A stretch of DNA of 64,000 nt from an uncultured Actinomycetes bacterium (GTDB lineage: Bacteria; Actinomycetota; Acidimicrobiia; Acidimicrobiales; RAAP-2). The translations under genes and the position numbers were made by a program. The notes beneath the pieces are model-generated. The model saw nothing but the letters and a program-made list of their open reading frames with translations, was not told the DNA's origin and searched no databases. Of this stretch, positions 1-8,664 are shown in pieces. The stretch covers positions 42,567-106,566 of the forward strand of contig CAIYAP010000006.1 in NCBI GenBank assembly GCA_903924205.1, read 5' to 3'. How positions within the stretch are numbered: the first letter of the stretch is position 1; each line of letters starts with the position of its first letter.

Positions 1-1378
1 TGAAACTCTCAACGTGGTCACGGCTGCTCGTGGCCCCGCGGTCGAGAGCTTGGCGCATGGCGCCATTTTCGGCGGACGCGAAGAAACAGTACGCACGAAA
101 TTGAAGTCCGCGAGTGGAGCACCATTCACGAATCTGTTCAAACCAAGACCAGAACTCGTCAAAGATGCTCCCTTCTTGCGGGGCGAGATTGGCGGTGAAG
201 TGTCCGAACGAGACGTACCCCTCGCTCACGCCCTCGACCCCCGGCGCACGCACTCGAGCGCCCCAGAGATAGGTGACGTCGTCGTAGCTCTCCATGTCGA
301 CGTCGATCTCCACGTCGCCTGTCGGGCACGCGACGTGGGAGATGTCGACTTTTCGAAGGAAGGTGCCGGCGGTGAAAACACGGGCGCGATAGATGAGTTC
401 GTCGAGTTGGTCCACGCCGCGACCGAGGACGACCGAGGGGTCAAGTGGGGCCGCGGGGTCCATGATGATCTGGCGACTGCGACGAGCGAGGTCAGGGTTC
501 AATTGGGCCAAATCGTGGCGTGTCGCTATTCCGGCTTCACGTAAGAGCACCTGCTCATCGAAACTCGACGAGCGAACGAGCGAGACGTCATTTCGCTCCT
601 CGAGAATCCCGCGACAACCCGCGGCGTAGGCGCACTCATCGCACTCTTTGTGCCAAAACGGAGTGGTGGGAAAGGGGCTGCCGTCCAGCTCCCACGCGTC
701 GCGACGTTGCAGAACATCGCGACGTTGCGCAAAGCGCGCGTCGAAGTCGCGCCACGAGAGCGGGCCCTCCACGTGCGCGAGTTCGAACCACCACAGGTTT
801 TGACTGCGGTCCACGATCCCCCCGAAGGCGGGGTGGCCCGCATGGCCGAGGTTTTTCAGGTGATGGGCAGCCTGATAGAGCGCGGCAAAGTCTTTTTTGA
901 TGGACGCGGTGGCGCGGCGAATACCCACACCTCCCACCCACGTGGCGTCGGCGGGTCGCGGTTTATCGAGAGAGCTCGACAAGATGCGACGAGTGCTCGC
1001 GGCCGTCGTCAATTCGTGGTTCTTGACGACCAGGGGGGCGTAGCGAAAAGTGCCCTCACGGCCCACACGAATGAGGGCGTCGAGCCGGGTCCGACGACCA
1101 GAGACGAGGTCATCGGGCAAGGTGGGTTGCCACACCAGTTCCGCGCCACGTTCCAGCGCAGCCATGGTGTCTGACGCACCGCGGGGAGCGACGAGGTCGA
1201 GGGAATTTTCCCAGAGAGCCCGAACGGAATCACGCTGCGCCACGGCTTCGCGCCGGCGGCGTTCGATGGACACGGTGGCCACGAAGGGGGCGGCGGTTTG
1301 CGGGCCACCGCGATCAAGAGCCACACGATGGGGACACGACATGATGTCGTTGGCATCCAGTAATGGCCCCTTGCTCAC
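1..1378 (-). CDS. TM0106-type (COG2251) RecB-family nuclease, partial (C-terminus beyond the left edge)
   Basis: Manual reverse-strand translation from GTG at 1378 is open to position 1: VSKGPLLDANDIMSCPHRVALDRGG...FWHKECDECAYAAGCRGILEERNDVSLVRSSSFDEQVLLREAGIATRHDLAQLNPDLA...DVEIDVDMESYDDVTYLWGARV. It has the CxxC...C cluster and the ExDxDMES RNase H-like motif typical of the family. Not in the ORF track. Confidence 0.8.
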   Translation of the reverse strand, partial: MSKGPLLDANDIMSCPHRVALDRGGPQTAAPFVATVSIERRRREAVAQRDSVRALWENSLDLVAPRGASDTMAALERGAELVWQPTLPDDLVSGRRTRLDALIRVGREGTFRYAPLVVKNHELTTAASTRRILSSSLDKPRPADATWVGGVGIRRATASIKKDFAALYQAAHHLKNLGHAGHPAFGGIVDRSQNLWWFELAHVEGPLSWRDFDARFAQRRDVLQRRDAWELDGSPFPTTPFWHKECDECAYAAGCRGILEERNDVSLVRSSSFDEQVLLREAGIATRHDLAQLNPDLARRSRQIIMDPAAPLDPSVVLGRGVDQLDELIYRARVFTAGTFLRKVDISHVACPTGDVEIDVDMESYDDVTYLWGARVRAPGVEGVSEGYVSFGHFTANLAPQEGSIFDEFWSWFEQIREWCSTRGLQFRAYCFFASAENGAMRQALDRGATSSRDHVESF

Positions 1379-1387
1379 GCTGTGAGC

Positions 1388-3142
1388 CTATTCAGCCTCG
1401 TCGGACTCGCTACGCCAGCTTCGCCACAAGGCCGCGTATTCCCCCCCCAGGGCGAGAAGTTCGTCGTGGGTGCCCAGCTCCGCAATAGTGCCGTCAATCA
1501 CGACACACACACGGTCTGCATCGTGAGCCGTGTGGAGGCGGTGCGCGATGGCAATCACCGTGCGGCCCTGCATCACGGCATTGAGTGAACGCTCGAGATG
1601 GCGTGCCGCACGTGGATCGAGAAGGGCGGTCGCTTCATCAAGCACCAGCGTGTGCGGGTCAGCCAATACCAAGCGAGCAAGGGCTAACTGTTGGGCCTGG
1701 CCCGCCGTCAGCGGATAGCCCGTCGAGCCCAAGATGGTGTCAAAACCCTCTGGCAGTGCCTCCACCCATTCAATGGCATCGACGGCGGCGAGTGCACGCT
1801 CCAACTCCTCGTTGGTGGCCGAGGTGTCCGCAAGGCGAAGGTTGTCGCGCAAACTGCCGATGAAGATGTGGTGCTCTTGCGTCACGAGTGCGACGTGCTG
1901 GCGAACATCGCTTAGCGGTAGATGCTCGAGCGACACGCCGCCAATGGTCAAGGTGCCGGTGCTGGGTCGGTCAATGCCGGCAATGAGGCGTCCCAGCGTG
2001 CTCTTGCCGGCGCCACTTGGTCCGACGATGGCGAGTCGCTCGCCGGGAGTAATCGTAAGCGAGACGCCTCGCAACACATCGTGTCCCGGCCGGTAGTGGT
2101 ACCGCACGTCACTGAGTTCAATGATTTCGCTCAGGGGCTGGTCGCCGGTCGTGATGCGATCATCCTTCACGTCCGCCACGCCGATGAGTCGTGCGAGTGC
2201 GGTTTGACCGATTTGTAGTTCGTCCAGCCACGCAACGATGCGGTCCAGGGGGTCCACCAGCTGCACCACGTAGAGCGCGACCGCTGTCGCGGCACCAAGA
2301 GACACGTGGTGATGCAAGTAGAGGTAGCCACCCCACATCACCGTGGTGGCAATGGCGAGGGCGAAGTTGGTCTCCAAAGTGGGGAACCAGGCGAGTCGCA
2401 GCGACAAGGTGTAAATCTCAGAAAAGAAAATTTCGTTGAGATCGTTCTCCACCCGACGGCGTTGGCGGCGACCGAGTTGCAGGGCGTCCATCGTACGGCC
2501 GCCTTCGGCAGTCTCCGACACGGTGGCAAAAAGTGTCGCATAGCTAATGCGCTCTCGGATGTACCCGGGCGCGGCGTAACGCAGGTACCGCTTCGTCGAG
2601 AGATAGAGAAGGGGCAAGGCGATGAGCGCGCTGAGAGCGACCATGGGGGAAGTCAGCAGCATGGCGCCGAGAGTCAGAAGTGCCTGCATGATGGCGACCA
2701 ACCATTCGGGCACCGCGAAACGCACTGTTCGAGATAATGCTTCAACGTCATTTGTCGTGCGACTGAGAAGATCGCCGGTGCCCGCTCGTTCGACTACCGA
2801 CAACGGGAGCTCCAAGACGCGGGCCATGAAGTCTTCGCGCAGACGGGCGAAAACGCTTTCGCCCAATACGTAACTGCGTCGACGAGCCAAGAAAGTCGAG
2901 GCCGTGTTGATGAGCGATGCGGCGATAAGACCGAGGGCGAAGTAGGTAATGCCGCGTGAGGTCAGCGTGCCGGCGGTGACGTCATTCACAATGTGCCCGA
3001 TGATGGTGGGCCCAATCAGCGACGCGATACCGGCGATGGCGTACATCCATAGGGCACGAAACATGGGGCGGCGAAAATCGCGCGCCAAGATCTTCGCGTA
3101 GGCGCGAACGCTCTTGTTCGTGGCGATAGGTAGCGAGGTCAT
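1388..3142 (-). CDS. ABC exporter, TMD-NBD subunit with intact Walker A/B
   Basis: Walker A GPSGAGKST, Walker B LVLDEATALLD, H-loop IAHR; degenerate signature TAGQAQQ; N-terminal TM domain. Confidence 0.93.
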   Translation of the reverse strand: MTSLPIATNKSVRAYAKILARDFRRPMFRALWMYAIAGIASLIGPTIIGHIVNDVTAGTLTSRGITYFALGLIAASLINTASTFLARRRSYVLGESVFARLREDFMARVLELPLSVVERAGTGDLLSRTTNDVEALSRTVRFAVPEWLVAIMQALLTLGAMLLTSPMVALSALIALPLLYLSTKRYLRYAAPGYIRERISYATLFATVSETAEGGRTMDALQLGRRQRRRVENDLNEIFFSEIYTLSLRLAWFPTLETNFALAIATTVMWGGYLYLHHHVSLGAATAVALYVVQLVDPLDRIVAWLDELQIGQTALARLIGVADVKDDRITTGDQPLSEIIELSDVRYHYRPGHDVLRGVSLTITPGERLAIVGPSGAGKSTLGRLIAGIDRPSTGTLTIGGVSLEHLPLSDVRQHVALVTQEHHIFIGSLRDNLRLADTSATNEELERALAAVDAIEWVEALPEGFDTILGSTGYPLTAGQAQQLALARLVLADPHTLVLDEATALLDPRAARHLERSLNAVMQGRTVIAIAHRLHTAHDADRVCVVIDGTIAELGTHDELLALGGEYAALWRSWRSESDEAE

Positions 3143-4863
3143 CAGTCATCCGTCCGAAGAACGACGTTGCGGTAATCAGCGCGGTCACGAGCGAGTTCTC
3201 GGTGAGTTCCGGTGATGACCTCGCCCTCAGGGTTGACGAAAATCACGGCATCGCACTTTTCCAAAATGAGCGGACTGGTTGACGCCACCACCGTGGTGCG
3301 ACCACGTCGGGCGTCGCCCAGTTGGGTGGCGATTCGCCCTTCGGTGTGGGTGTCGACGGCCGATGTGGGTTCGATGAGGATCAAAATGTCGGCCTGAGTG
3401 GCGAGAGCGCGAGCGAGGGCGAGCCGTTGACGCTGGCCACCAGAGAAATTGCGCCCGCGTTCTTCGACGGTCATGTCGTAGCCGTCATCGCTGGCCGAGA
3501 TGATGTCAGCGGCGGAGGCCACGGCGAATGCGCCATCGAGCTCGTGATCTGACATCTCGCTGCCCAGTGAGACTTCGCTGCGTAGCGTGCCCGCAAAAAT
3601 GCGCGGTTCAATCTCGCTGACGACGATGTGGTGTCGAAGGTCGGCGACCGTGAGGTCAGCTAATGGCACGTCATCGATACGGGCAGTCGACTCGGAGGTG
3701 AATCGACCGAGGGCGTTCGCAATGACTTGCGCCTGTGCGGGCGTCTCGGTGACCAGGCCGGTGAGTTGCCCGAGGGTCAACGTGACGCCACTCACGGGAT
3801 CGATGAGGCGAGTGGCATTCGTCGGCCAAGGCTGGGGCACGTCGGGGTCGCTCACGTTCGGTGTGGTCGACAAAATGGCGATGACCTTTCGCGCGCCCAC
3901 GATGGCTCGGGTGCTCGCGACGATGTATTCGATCACCGTGCGCAGCGGCAGAGTGAGAAAAGTGGCGTACCCAAAGAAGGCGACGAGCTGGCCGGCCTGG
4001 ATGTCGTGGTGGATGACTTTCGTAGCCCCCGCCCACGTAATAATCACCGTGAGGACCGCCGGCAAAAACACTTGACCGGACTCGAGGAGGGCCTGCGGGC
4101 CCGCGACCTTGATACCGGCTTGCTTCACTTCGCTGCTGGTATCGACGTAGTTCTTGAAAAAGACATCTTCACCACCGACACCTCGCAAAATGCGCAGACC
4201 CGAGACGGTGTCGCTACCCATGGCGGTGAGGCGGCCGGTTGATTCGCGCTGGGCGGCCTGCGACTGGTGCAGGGGGCGCATGAGCGGCGTGGTGAGCGAC
4301 GCAAGAAGGGGCACGCCGACCAGCACCACCACGCCGAGCACGCCCGACGAGGAAATCAAGATGATGGCTACCACAATCCACGCAACGATGGCACCGATGA
4401 ATCGAGGAATGACGTCGTAGGCGCCCCCGATGCGCATGGCGTCGGCGGCGACCGTGGTGACGATGTCGCCGCTGGTTATCTCATCCGTCACGCCGGTGCC
4501 GGCGTTACTGAGGTGGCGACCGACGAGTTGGATGGTGCGAAAGGCCGCATTCATCCAGTTAGTGACGGCAATCTGGTGGCGTATGGCTCCCGCCACACCT
4601 TGAGTGGCACCGAGCGCCAAGATAATGAGACACCAGATCACGAGTTCGTGCTGATTGCGATGTACCAGACCGCGATCAATGGCGGTGCCGACGGCGGCCC
4701 ACAACAGGGCCTGCGCCACCATCCAAATGACGCCGAAAATCGTGCCACCCGCAATGAGCCGCCACTGGCGGCGGGCCATCCAAAAAAGAAAGCGACCGGG
4801 GGAGCGAAGGTCGGGCTGACCGGGGTCGGAGACGGGAAGAACGCGAAAGGGAAGAAGAGGCAC
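3142..4863 (-). CDS. ABC exporter, partner TMD-NBD subunit with degenerate catalytic motifs
   Basis: TM domain plus NBD with signature FSGGQRQRLALARAL. The ORF was extended to 5061 into rnpB; a GTG at 4863 (VPLLPFRVLPVSDPGQPDLRSPGRFLFWMARRQW) is the more plausible start. Overlaps the start of the downstream partner. Confidence 0.88.
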   Translation of the reverse strand: MPLLPFRVLPVSDPGQPDLRSPGRFLFWMARRQWRLIAGGTIFGVIWMVAQALLWAAVGTAIDRGLVHRNQHELVIWCLIILALGATQGVAGAIRHQIAVTNWMNAAFRTIQLVGRHLSNAGTGVTDEITSGDIVTTVAADAMRIGGAYDVIPRFIGAIVAWIVVAIILISSSGVLGVVVLVGVPLLASLTTPLMRPLHQSQAAQRESTGRLTAMGSDTVSGLRILRGVGGEDVFFKNYVDTSSEVKQAGIKVAGPQALLESGQVFLPAVLTVIITWAGATKVIHHDIQAGQLVAFFGYATFLTLPLRTVIEYIVASTRAIVGARKVIAILSTTPNVSDPDVPQPWPTNATRLIDPVSGVTLTLGQLTGLVTETPAQAQVIANALGRFTSESTARIDDVPLADLTVADLRHHIVVSEIEPRIFAGTLRSEVSLGSEMSDHELDGAFAVASAADIISASDDGYDMTVEERGRNFSGGQRQRLALARALATQADILILIEPTSAVDTHTEGRIATQLGDARRGRTTVVASTSPLILEKCDAVIFVNPEGEVITGTHRELARDRADYRNVVLRTDD

Positions 4864-4916
4864 CGCGGTACAGGCTAGGAAATTTGCGGACCCCCGCGCA
4901 CGCAGTCGGGGTAAAA

Positions 4917-5274
4917 GGACGGTGAGTCGACCTGTAGGCGGGGTTCTGTCCACTTTCCGAAGAAAGCTGTGCAGCCATCCATCTATGCGGTCCACCTGGG
5001 GAGTGCCGAGGTTTCCCTCAGCGGGCGAGCAACCCGTCTCCCTCGTTTGACCTTGCTCCAAATGGGGTTTACCAAGCCGTCGACCTCGCGGCCGGCGCTG
5101 GTGAGCTCTTACCTCACCGTTTCACCCTCACCTGTGCCTTGCGGCCATCGGCGGTCTGTTCTCTGTGGCACTGTCCTGCGCGTCGCCGCGACTTGCCTTT
5201 CGCAAGCATTTTGCTCTGTGGAGCCCCGACCTTCCTCACCTTTCGGCGCGACTGCCCGGTTGACTCACCGTCCG
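4917..5274 (-). ncRNA. rnpB: RNase P RNA (bacterial type A)
   Basis: Reverse complement contains GAGGAAGGTCGGGGCTCCACAGAGCA and ACAGAACCCCGCCTACAGGTCGACTCACC; P1 closes with GGACGGTGAGTC / GACTCACCGTCC. Confidence 0.95.
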
Positions 5275-5332
5275 CCTCCATTGTGCCAGACGTACGCCGA
5301 CTCGGCAACGGCGGGCGGTAGCCTCGGCGCTA

Positions 5333-6595
5333 ATGAGCGATGCCGGTAGCAAAGACGCCCCGTATTCCGTCACGGGTTACCTCGACGTGGTCGCGGGTCG
5401 CCTCGAAGCAACTCTCGGTAAATCTCACCGCCAGTGGATTAAGGCGGAAGTCTCGAAGAAATACGAAAAAGATCACCTGTATCTCGATGTCGTGGACTCG
5501 GATCGTGGCGCCCAGCTGAAAGCAAAGTGCTGGAAGGGAACATGGCAGCCTCTGAAGGCTCGTCTCGAGAAGGCCGGAATTGCCGTCCGGGAAGGCTCGG
5601 TCATTACCTTCGAGGCCTACATTGACATTTACAAGGCGCGGGGCGAACTCGGGGTCGTCATTACCGATGTTGATGTGGCGAGCGCTCTCGGCGAGGCCGA
5701 ACTACGCCGTCAAGAACTCATTGCCACGTTGACGGCCGAGGGCATCATTGTGCCGAAGGGGCAGGACCACGACCCCCACCGTTTCGTGCCCGACCTCCCG
5801 CTACGCGTCGGACTCGTCGCCAGCCCCGGCACCGAGGGGTACAACGACTTTCTCGGTCAACTCACCGACTCGCCCTATTGCTTCGACGTGCGGGTGGCAC
5901 GCGCCACGGTGCAGGGCGACAATGCGCCCGTCGAGGTGGTCGCCGCCCTGAGAGCCCTCGCGGCGGGAGAGGGGGCATGGCGCCCCGACATCATCTGCGT
6001 GGTGCGCGGTGGTGGCTCGAAGCTTGACCTCTCCTGTTTTGATGATGAGCGCATCGCGCGCGCTATCGCGGCATCCCCGATTCCCGTCGCCACGGGCATC
6101 GGTCACACCGGCGACGTGTCGGTGGCCGACATGGCGACACTTCGTGCATTCATCACTCCCACCGCGACCGGACAGGCCCTCGTGCGGGCTGTTCGAGAAT
6201 GGCGTGAGCGCCACGTCGTGCAACCCGCTCGCGATCTCGATCGCATTGGGCGTGCCGTTCTCGAAGAGTCGGGTCAATATCTCGCGCGCACACGTCGAGA
6301 GCTGGTGACCGGGGCGCTCACCACAATCAATAACGAAACGGCCTCGCTACGTCACGCGCGAGAGCGCCTGAGCAGTGCGAGCTATCGCCAGATGGGTGAT
6401 GTCGAGACCTACTTGGCGAGCACTCGCCGGTTCCTGGGGGCACACGACCCTGCGCGGCGCTTGCAGCAGGGGTGGGCTCTGGTGCGTCGAGGAGATCAGG
6501 TCATCACGCGGGCGGGGCAATTGTCGCTGGATGATGCTGTAGCGGTGACTTTTGCGGACGGCATAGTGTCGGCCCGCGTGGAAGAGAGGGAATGA
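5333..6595 (+). CDS. xseA: Exodeoxyribonuclease VII large subunit
   Basis: OB-fold N-terminus, VVRGGGSKLDLSCFDDERIARAIAASPIPVATGIGH; followed directly by xseB. Confidence 0.93.
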   Translation: MSDAGSKDAPYSVTGYLDVVAGRLEATLGKSHRQWIKAEVSKKYEKDHLYLDVVDSDRGAQLKAKCWKGTWQPLKARLEKAGIAVREGSVITFEAYIDIYKARGELGVVITDVDVASALGEAELRRQELIATLTAEGIIVPKGQDHDPHRFVPDLPLRVGLVASPGTEGYNDFLGQLTDSPYCFDVRVARATVQGDNAPVEVVAALRALAAGEGAWRPDIICVVRGGGSKLDLSCFDDERIARAIAASPIPVATGIGHTGDVSVADMATLRAFITPTATGQALVRAVREWRERHVVQPARDLDRIGRAVLEESGQYLARTRRELVTGALTTINNETASLRHARERLSSASYRQMGDVETYLASTRRFLGAHDPARRLQQGWALVRRGDQVITRAGQLSLDDAVAVTFADGIVSARVEERE

Positions 6596-6596
6596 C

Positions 6597-6800
6597 ATGG
6601 CTGAGGTAGGACAGTGGAATGACGCCGTGGCGGAGCTGGACGCGATCGTGAGCTATCTCGATGGGCCCGACGTCAATGTGGACGAGCTCATCACCAAGCT
6701 CGCTCGCGGCACCGACATCATCGACGCTCTCGAAAATCGCTTATCGCAGACTCGCGCCCGCGTCGAAGAATTGGCGCCGCGCACCGCCAGCGACGAGTAA
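6597..6800 (+). CDS. xseB: Exodeoxyribonuclease VII small subunit
   Basis: 67 aa acidic coiled-coil-like protein directly downstream of xseA. Confidence 0.88.
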   Translation: MAEVGQWNDAVAELDAIVSYLDGPDVNVDELITKLARGTDIIDALENRLSQTRARVEELAPRTASDE

Positions 6801-7513
6801 TGAGCAACCGACTTTATTTCCGCCAGTGGCTGAGTGGCCGCGACTTTGCGGTGGGTGACCAGATGGCGCTGTCGATGCGCAACTTCGCGTACGCCATTGG
6901 AGATCGCGAGACCGGCGAGGCAGTGCTCGTTGACCCCGCTTATACGCCCAGTGGACTGGTAGATCTCTTGGCCGCCGATGGCATGAACCTGACCGGCGTC
7001 CTCGCCACGCACTATCACTTCGATCACGTCGGTGGGGAATTTGCCGGCCATCACGTCGCGGGAATTTCCGAACTCCTTGGCGTCACCGATATTCCCATCC
7101 ACGTACAAAAAACTGAAGTCGAGTGGATTGAAAAGCGTACGGGAGTCGGCCGCGACAGCCTCGTGGCGCACGAGCCGTCCGACGTGGTTCGCGTCGGTGA
7201 GATTGCCATCGAGCTCCTGCACACCCCTGGCCACACGCCCGGTAGCCAGTGCTTTATTCTCGACGGCGCCCTCATCAGTGGCGACACCCTGTTTCTCGAC
7301 GGCTGCGGGCGAACTGACCTACCGGGCTCGGATCCGACGGAGATGTACTACACCCTCCATAAACGCCTTGCCAAGGTTCCCGCCCATTCGCGGGTTTATC
7401 CCGGTCACCTCTATTCAGAACTGCCGTCGCAGATCATGGACGAGGTGCGGGCCAACAATTACGTGTTGGCCCCCACGACGGCGCAGCAGTGGCTCGCCAT
7501 GTTCGGAGGGTAG
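6800..7513 (+). CDS. MBL-fold metallo-hydrolase (glyoxalase II-like)
   Basis: THYHFDHVGG, HTPGHTPGSQCF, SGDTLFLDGCGRTDLPG, YPGH motifs. Confidence 0.9.
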   Translation: MSNRLYFRQWLSGRDFAVGDQMALSMRNFAYAIGDRETGEAVLVDPAYTPSGLVDLLAADGMNLTGVLATHYHFDHVGGEFAGHHVAGISELLGVTDIPIHVQKTEVEWIEKRTGVGRDSLVAHEPSDVVRVGEIAIELLHTPGHTPGSQCFILDGALISGDTLFLDGCGRTDLPGSDPTEMYYTLHKRLAKVPAHSRVYPGHLYSELPSQIMDEVRANNYVLAPTTAQQWLAMFGG

Positions 7514-7515
7514 GG

Positions 7516-8664
7516 ATGCCGGACATCGTCATTGTGGGTGGTGGTCTCGCGGGATGGCGCACGGCGGAGAACTTGCGTCGTCACGACGTCACGGGGCGCA
7601 TCACCATCGTGAGTAACGAGGAACCCGGACCCTATGACCGCCCGCCGCTCTCGAAACAGATTCTCTCTGGCAAGTTGACCCTCGACGACATCTCTCTCGC
7701 GAAGGGCGATGCCTTTGACGCCGCAGATGTCACCTGGGTGACGGACGTCGCCGTGTCGCTTGACCCTGAGGCGAAGCGGGTCACGCTCAAGTCAGGCGAG
7801 TCACTGGTAGGCGATGCCATCGTGATCGCCACCGGAACTAGAGCGCGACGATTGCCGTTCGCCGCGATGGATCACTGCCACGTGGTGCGAACCGCATCAG
7901 ACGCTTCCACGCTGCGCGAACGGCTCATCTCGCTTGATGTGCCATCGCGAGTGGTGATCATTGGTGGAGGATTTATTGGTGCCGAAGTGGCGACCGCCGC
8001 TCGCCAACATGGTCACGACGTCATTGTGCTGGAGGGACAGGTCAGGCCACTAGAGGGGGTGCTCGGCACCACCGTGGCGACGTGGCTGCAGCCTCTGGCT
8101 GGCACCGCCGGAGTTGACCTTCGCGTCAATCAGCTCGTTCGAGACGTCACGCGGGGAGATGACGGCACGTTCGACGTCGCTACCGAGGCGGGCACCATGA
8201 CGGCAGACGTGGTGGTGGTGGGCGCCGGTGCGCTCGTGAACACCGAGTGGCTGCACGCATCAGGTCTTGACGTCACCAACGGTGTCGCCGTCGATAAGCA
8301 CCTACTCGCGGCCCCCGGTATTTACGCCGCCGGCGACGTGGCGCGTTTTTGGTATCACGGCGAACAGACGCGTATCGAGCACTGGCAGATTGCGAACGAC
8401 CACGCGACATATATCGCTCAGCATCTCGCTGGTCGCACCACGGAAGAGTTCAGCACCCTCGCGTATTTTTGGTCCGACCAATACGGCGCCAAAATTCAAA
8501 TGCTGGGCCACCCGCACCGCGATGACGAGGTCGAACTCGTGAACGGATCGCTCGAAGCAAACAAGTGGGTGGCGCACTACCGTCGCGACGGCGAACTCAC
8601 CGGAGTGATTGCCCTGAACAATCCTCGCGAACTTATTTTGTCGCGAAATTTGTTCTCGGCCTAG
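7516..8664 (+). CDS. NAD(P)/FAD-dependent oxidoreductase (ferredoxin-reductase-like)
   Basis: MPDIVIVGGGLAGWRTAENL dinucleotide-binding motif, VVIIGGGFIGAEVA, GIYAAGDVARF; start moved from 7489 to 7516. Confidence 0.9.
   Translation: MPDIVIVGGGLAGWRTAENLRRHDVTGRITIVSNEEPGPYDRPPLSKQILSGKLTLDDISLAKGDAFDAADVTWVTDVAVSLDPEAKRVTLKSGESLVGDAIVIATGTRARRLPFAAMDHCHVVRTASDASTLRERLISLDVPSRVVIIGGGFIGAEVATAARQHGHDVIVLEGQVRPLEGVLGTTVATWLQPLAGTAGVDLRVNQLVRDVTRGDDGTFDVATEAGTMTADVVVVGAGALVNTEWLHASGLDVTNGVAVDKHLLAAPGIYAAGDVARFWYHGEQTRIEHWQIANDHATYIAQHLAGRTTEEFSTLAYFWSDQYGAKIQMLGHPHRDDEVELVNGSLEANKWVAHYRRDGELTGVIALNNPRELILSRNLFSA

Noticed and set aside
14-1385. Plus-strand ORFs 14..544, 650..1174 and 1050..1385
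   Set aside because: Antisense shadows of the GTG-started TM0106-type nuclease; no recognisable domains.
1437-1450. C-rich run considered as a 6C-type RNA element
   Set aside because: It lies inside the ABC exporter coding sequence and has no paired C-rich hairpin loops.
4267-4878. 203-aa plus-strand ORF
   Set aside because: Antisense to the ABC exporter TM domain, composition atypical (His/Gly/Asp-rich), no RBS seen.
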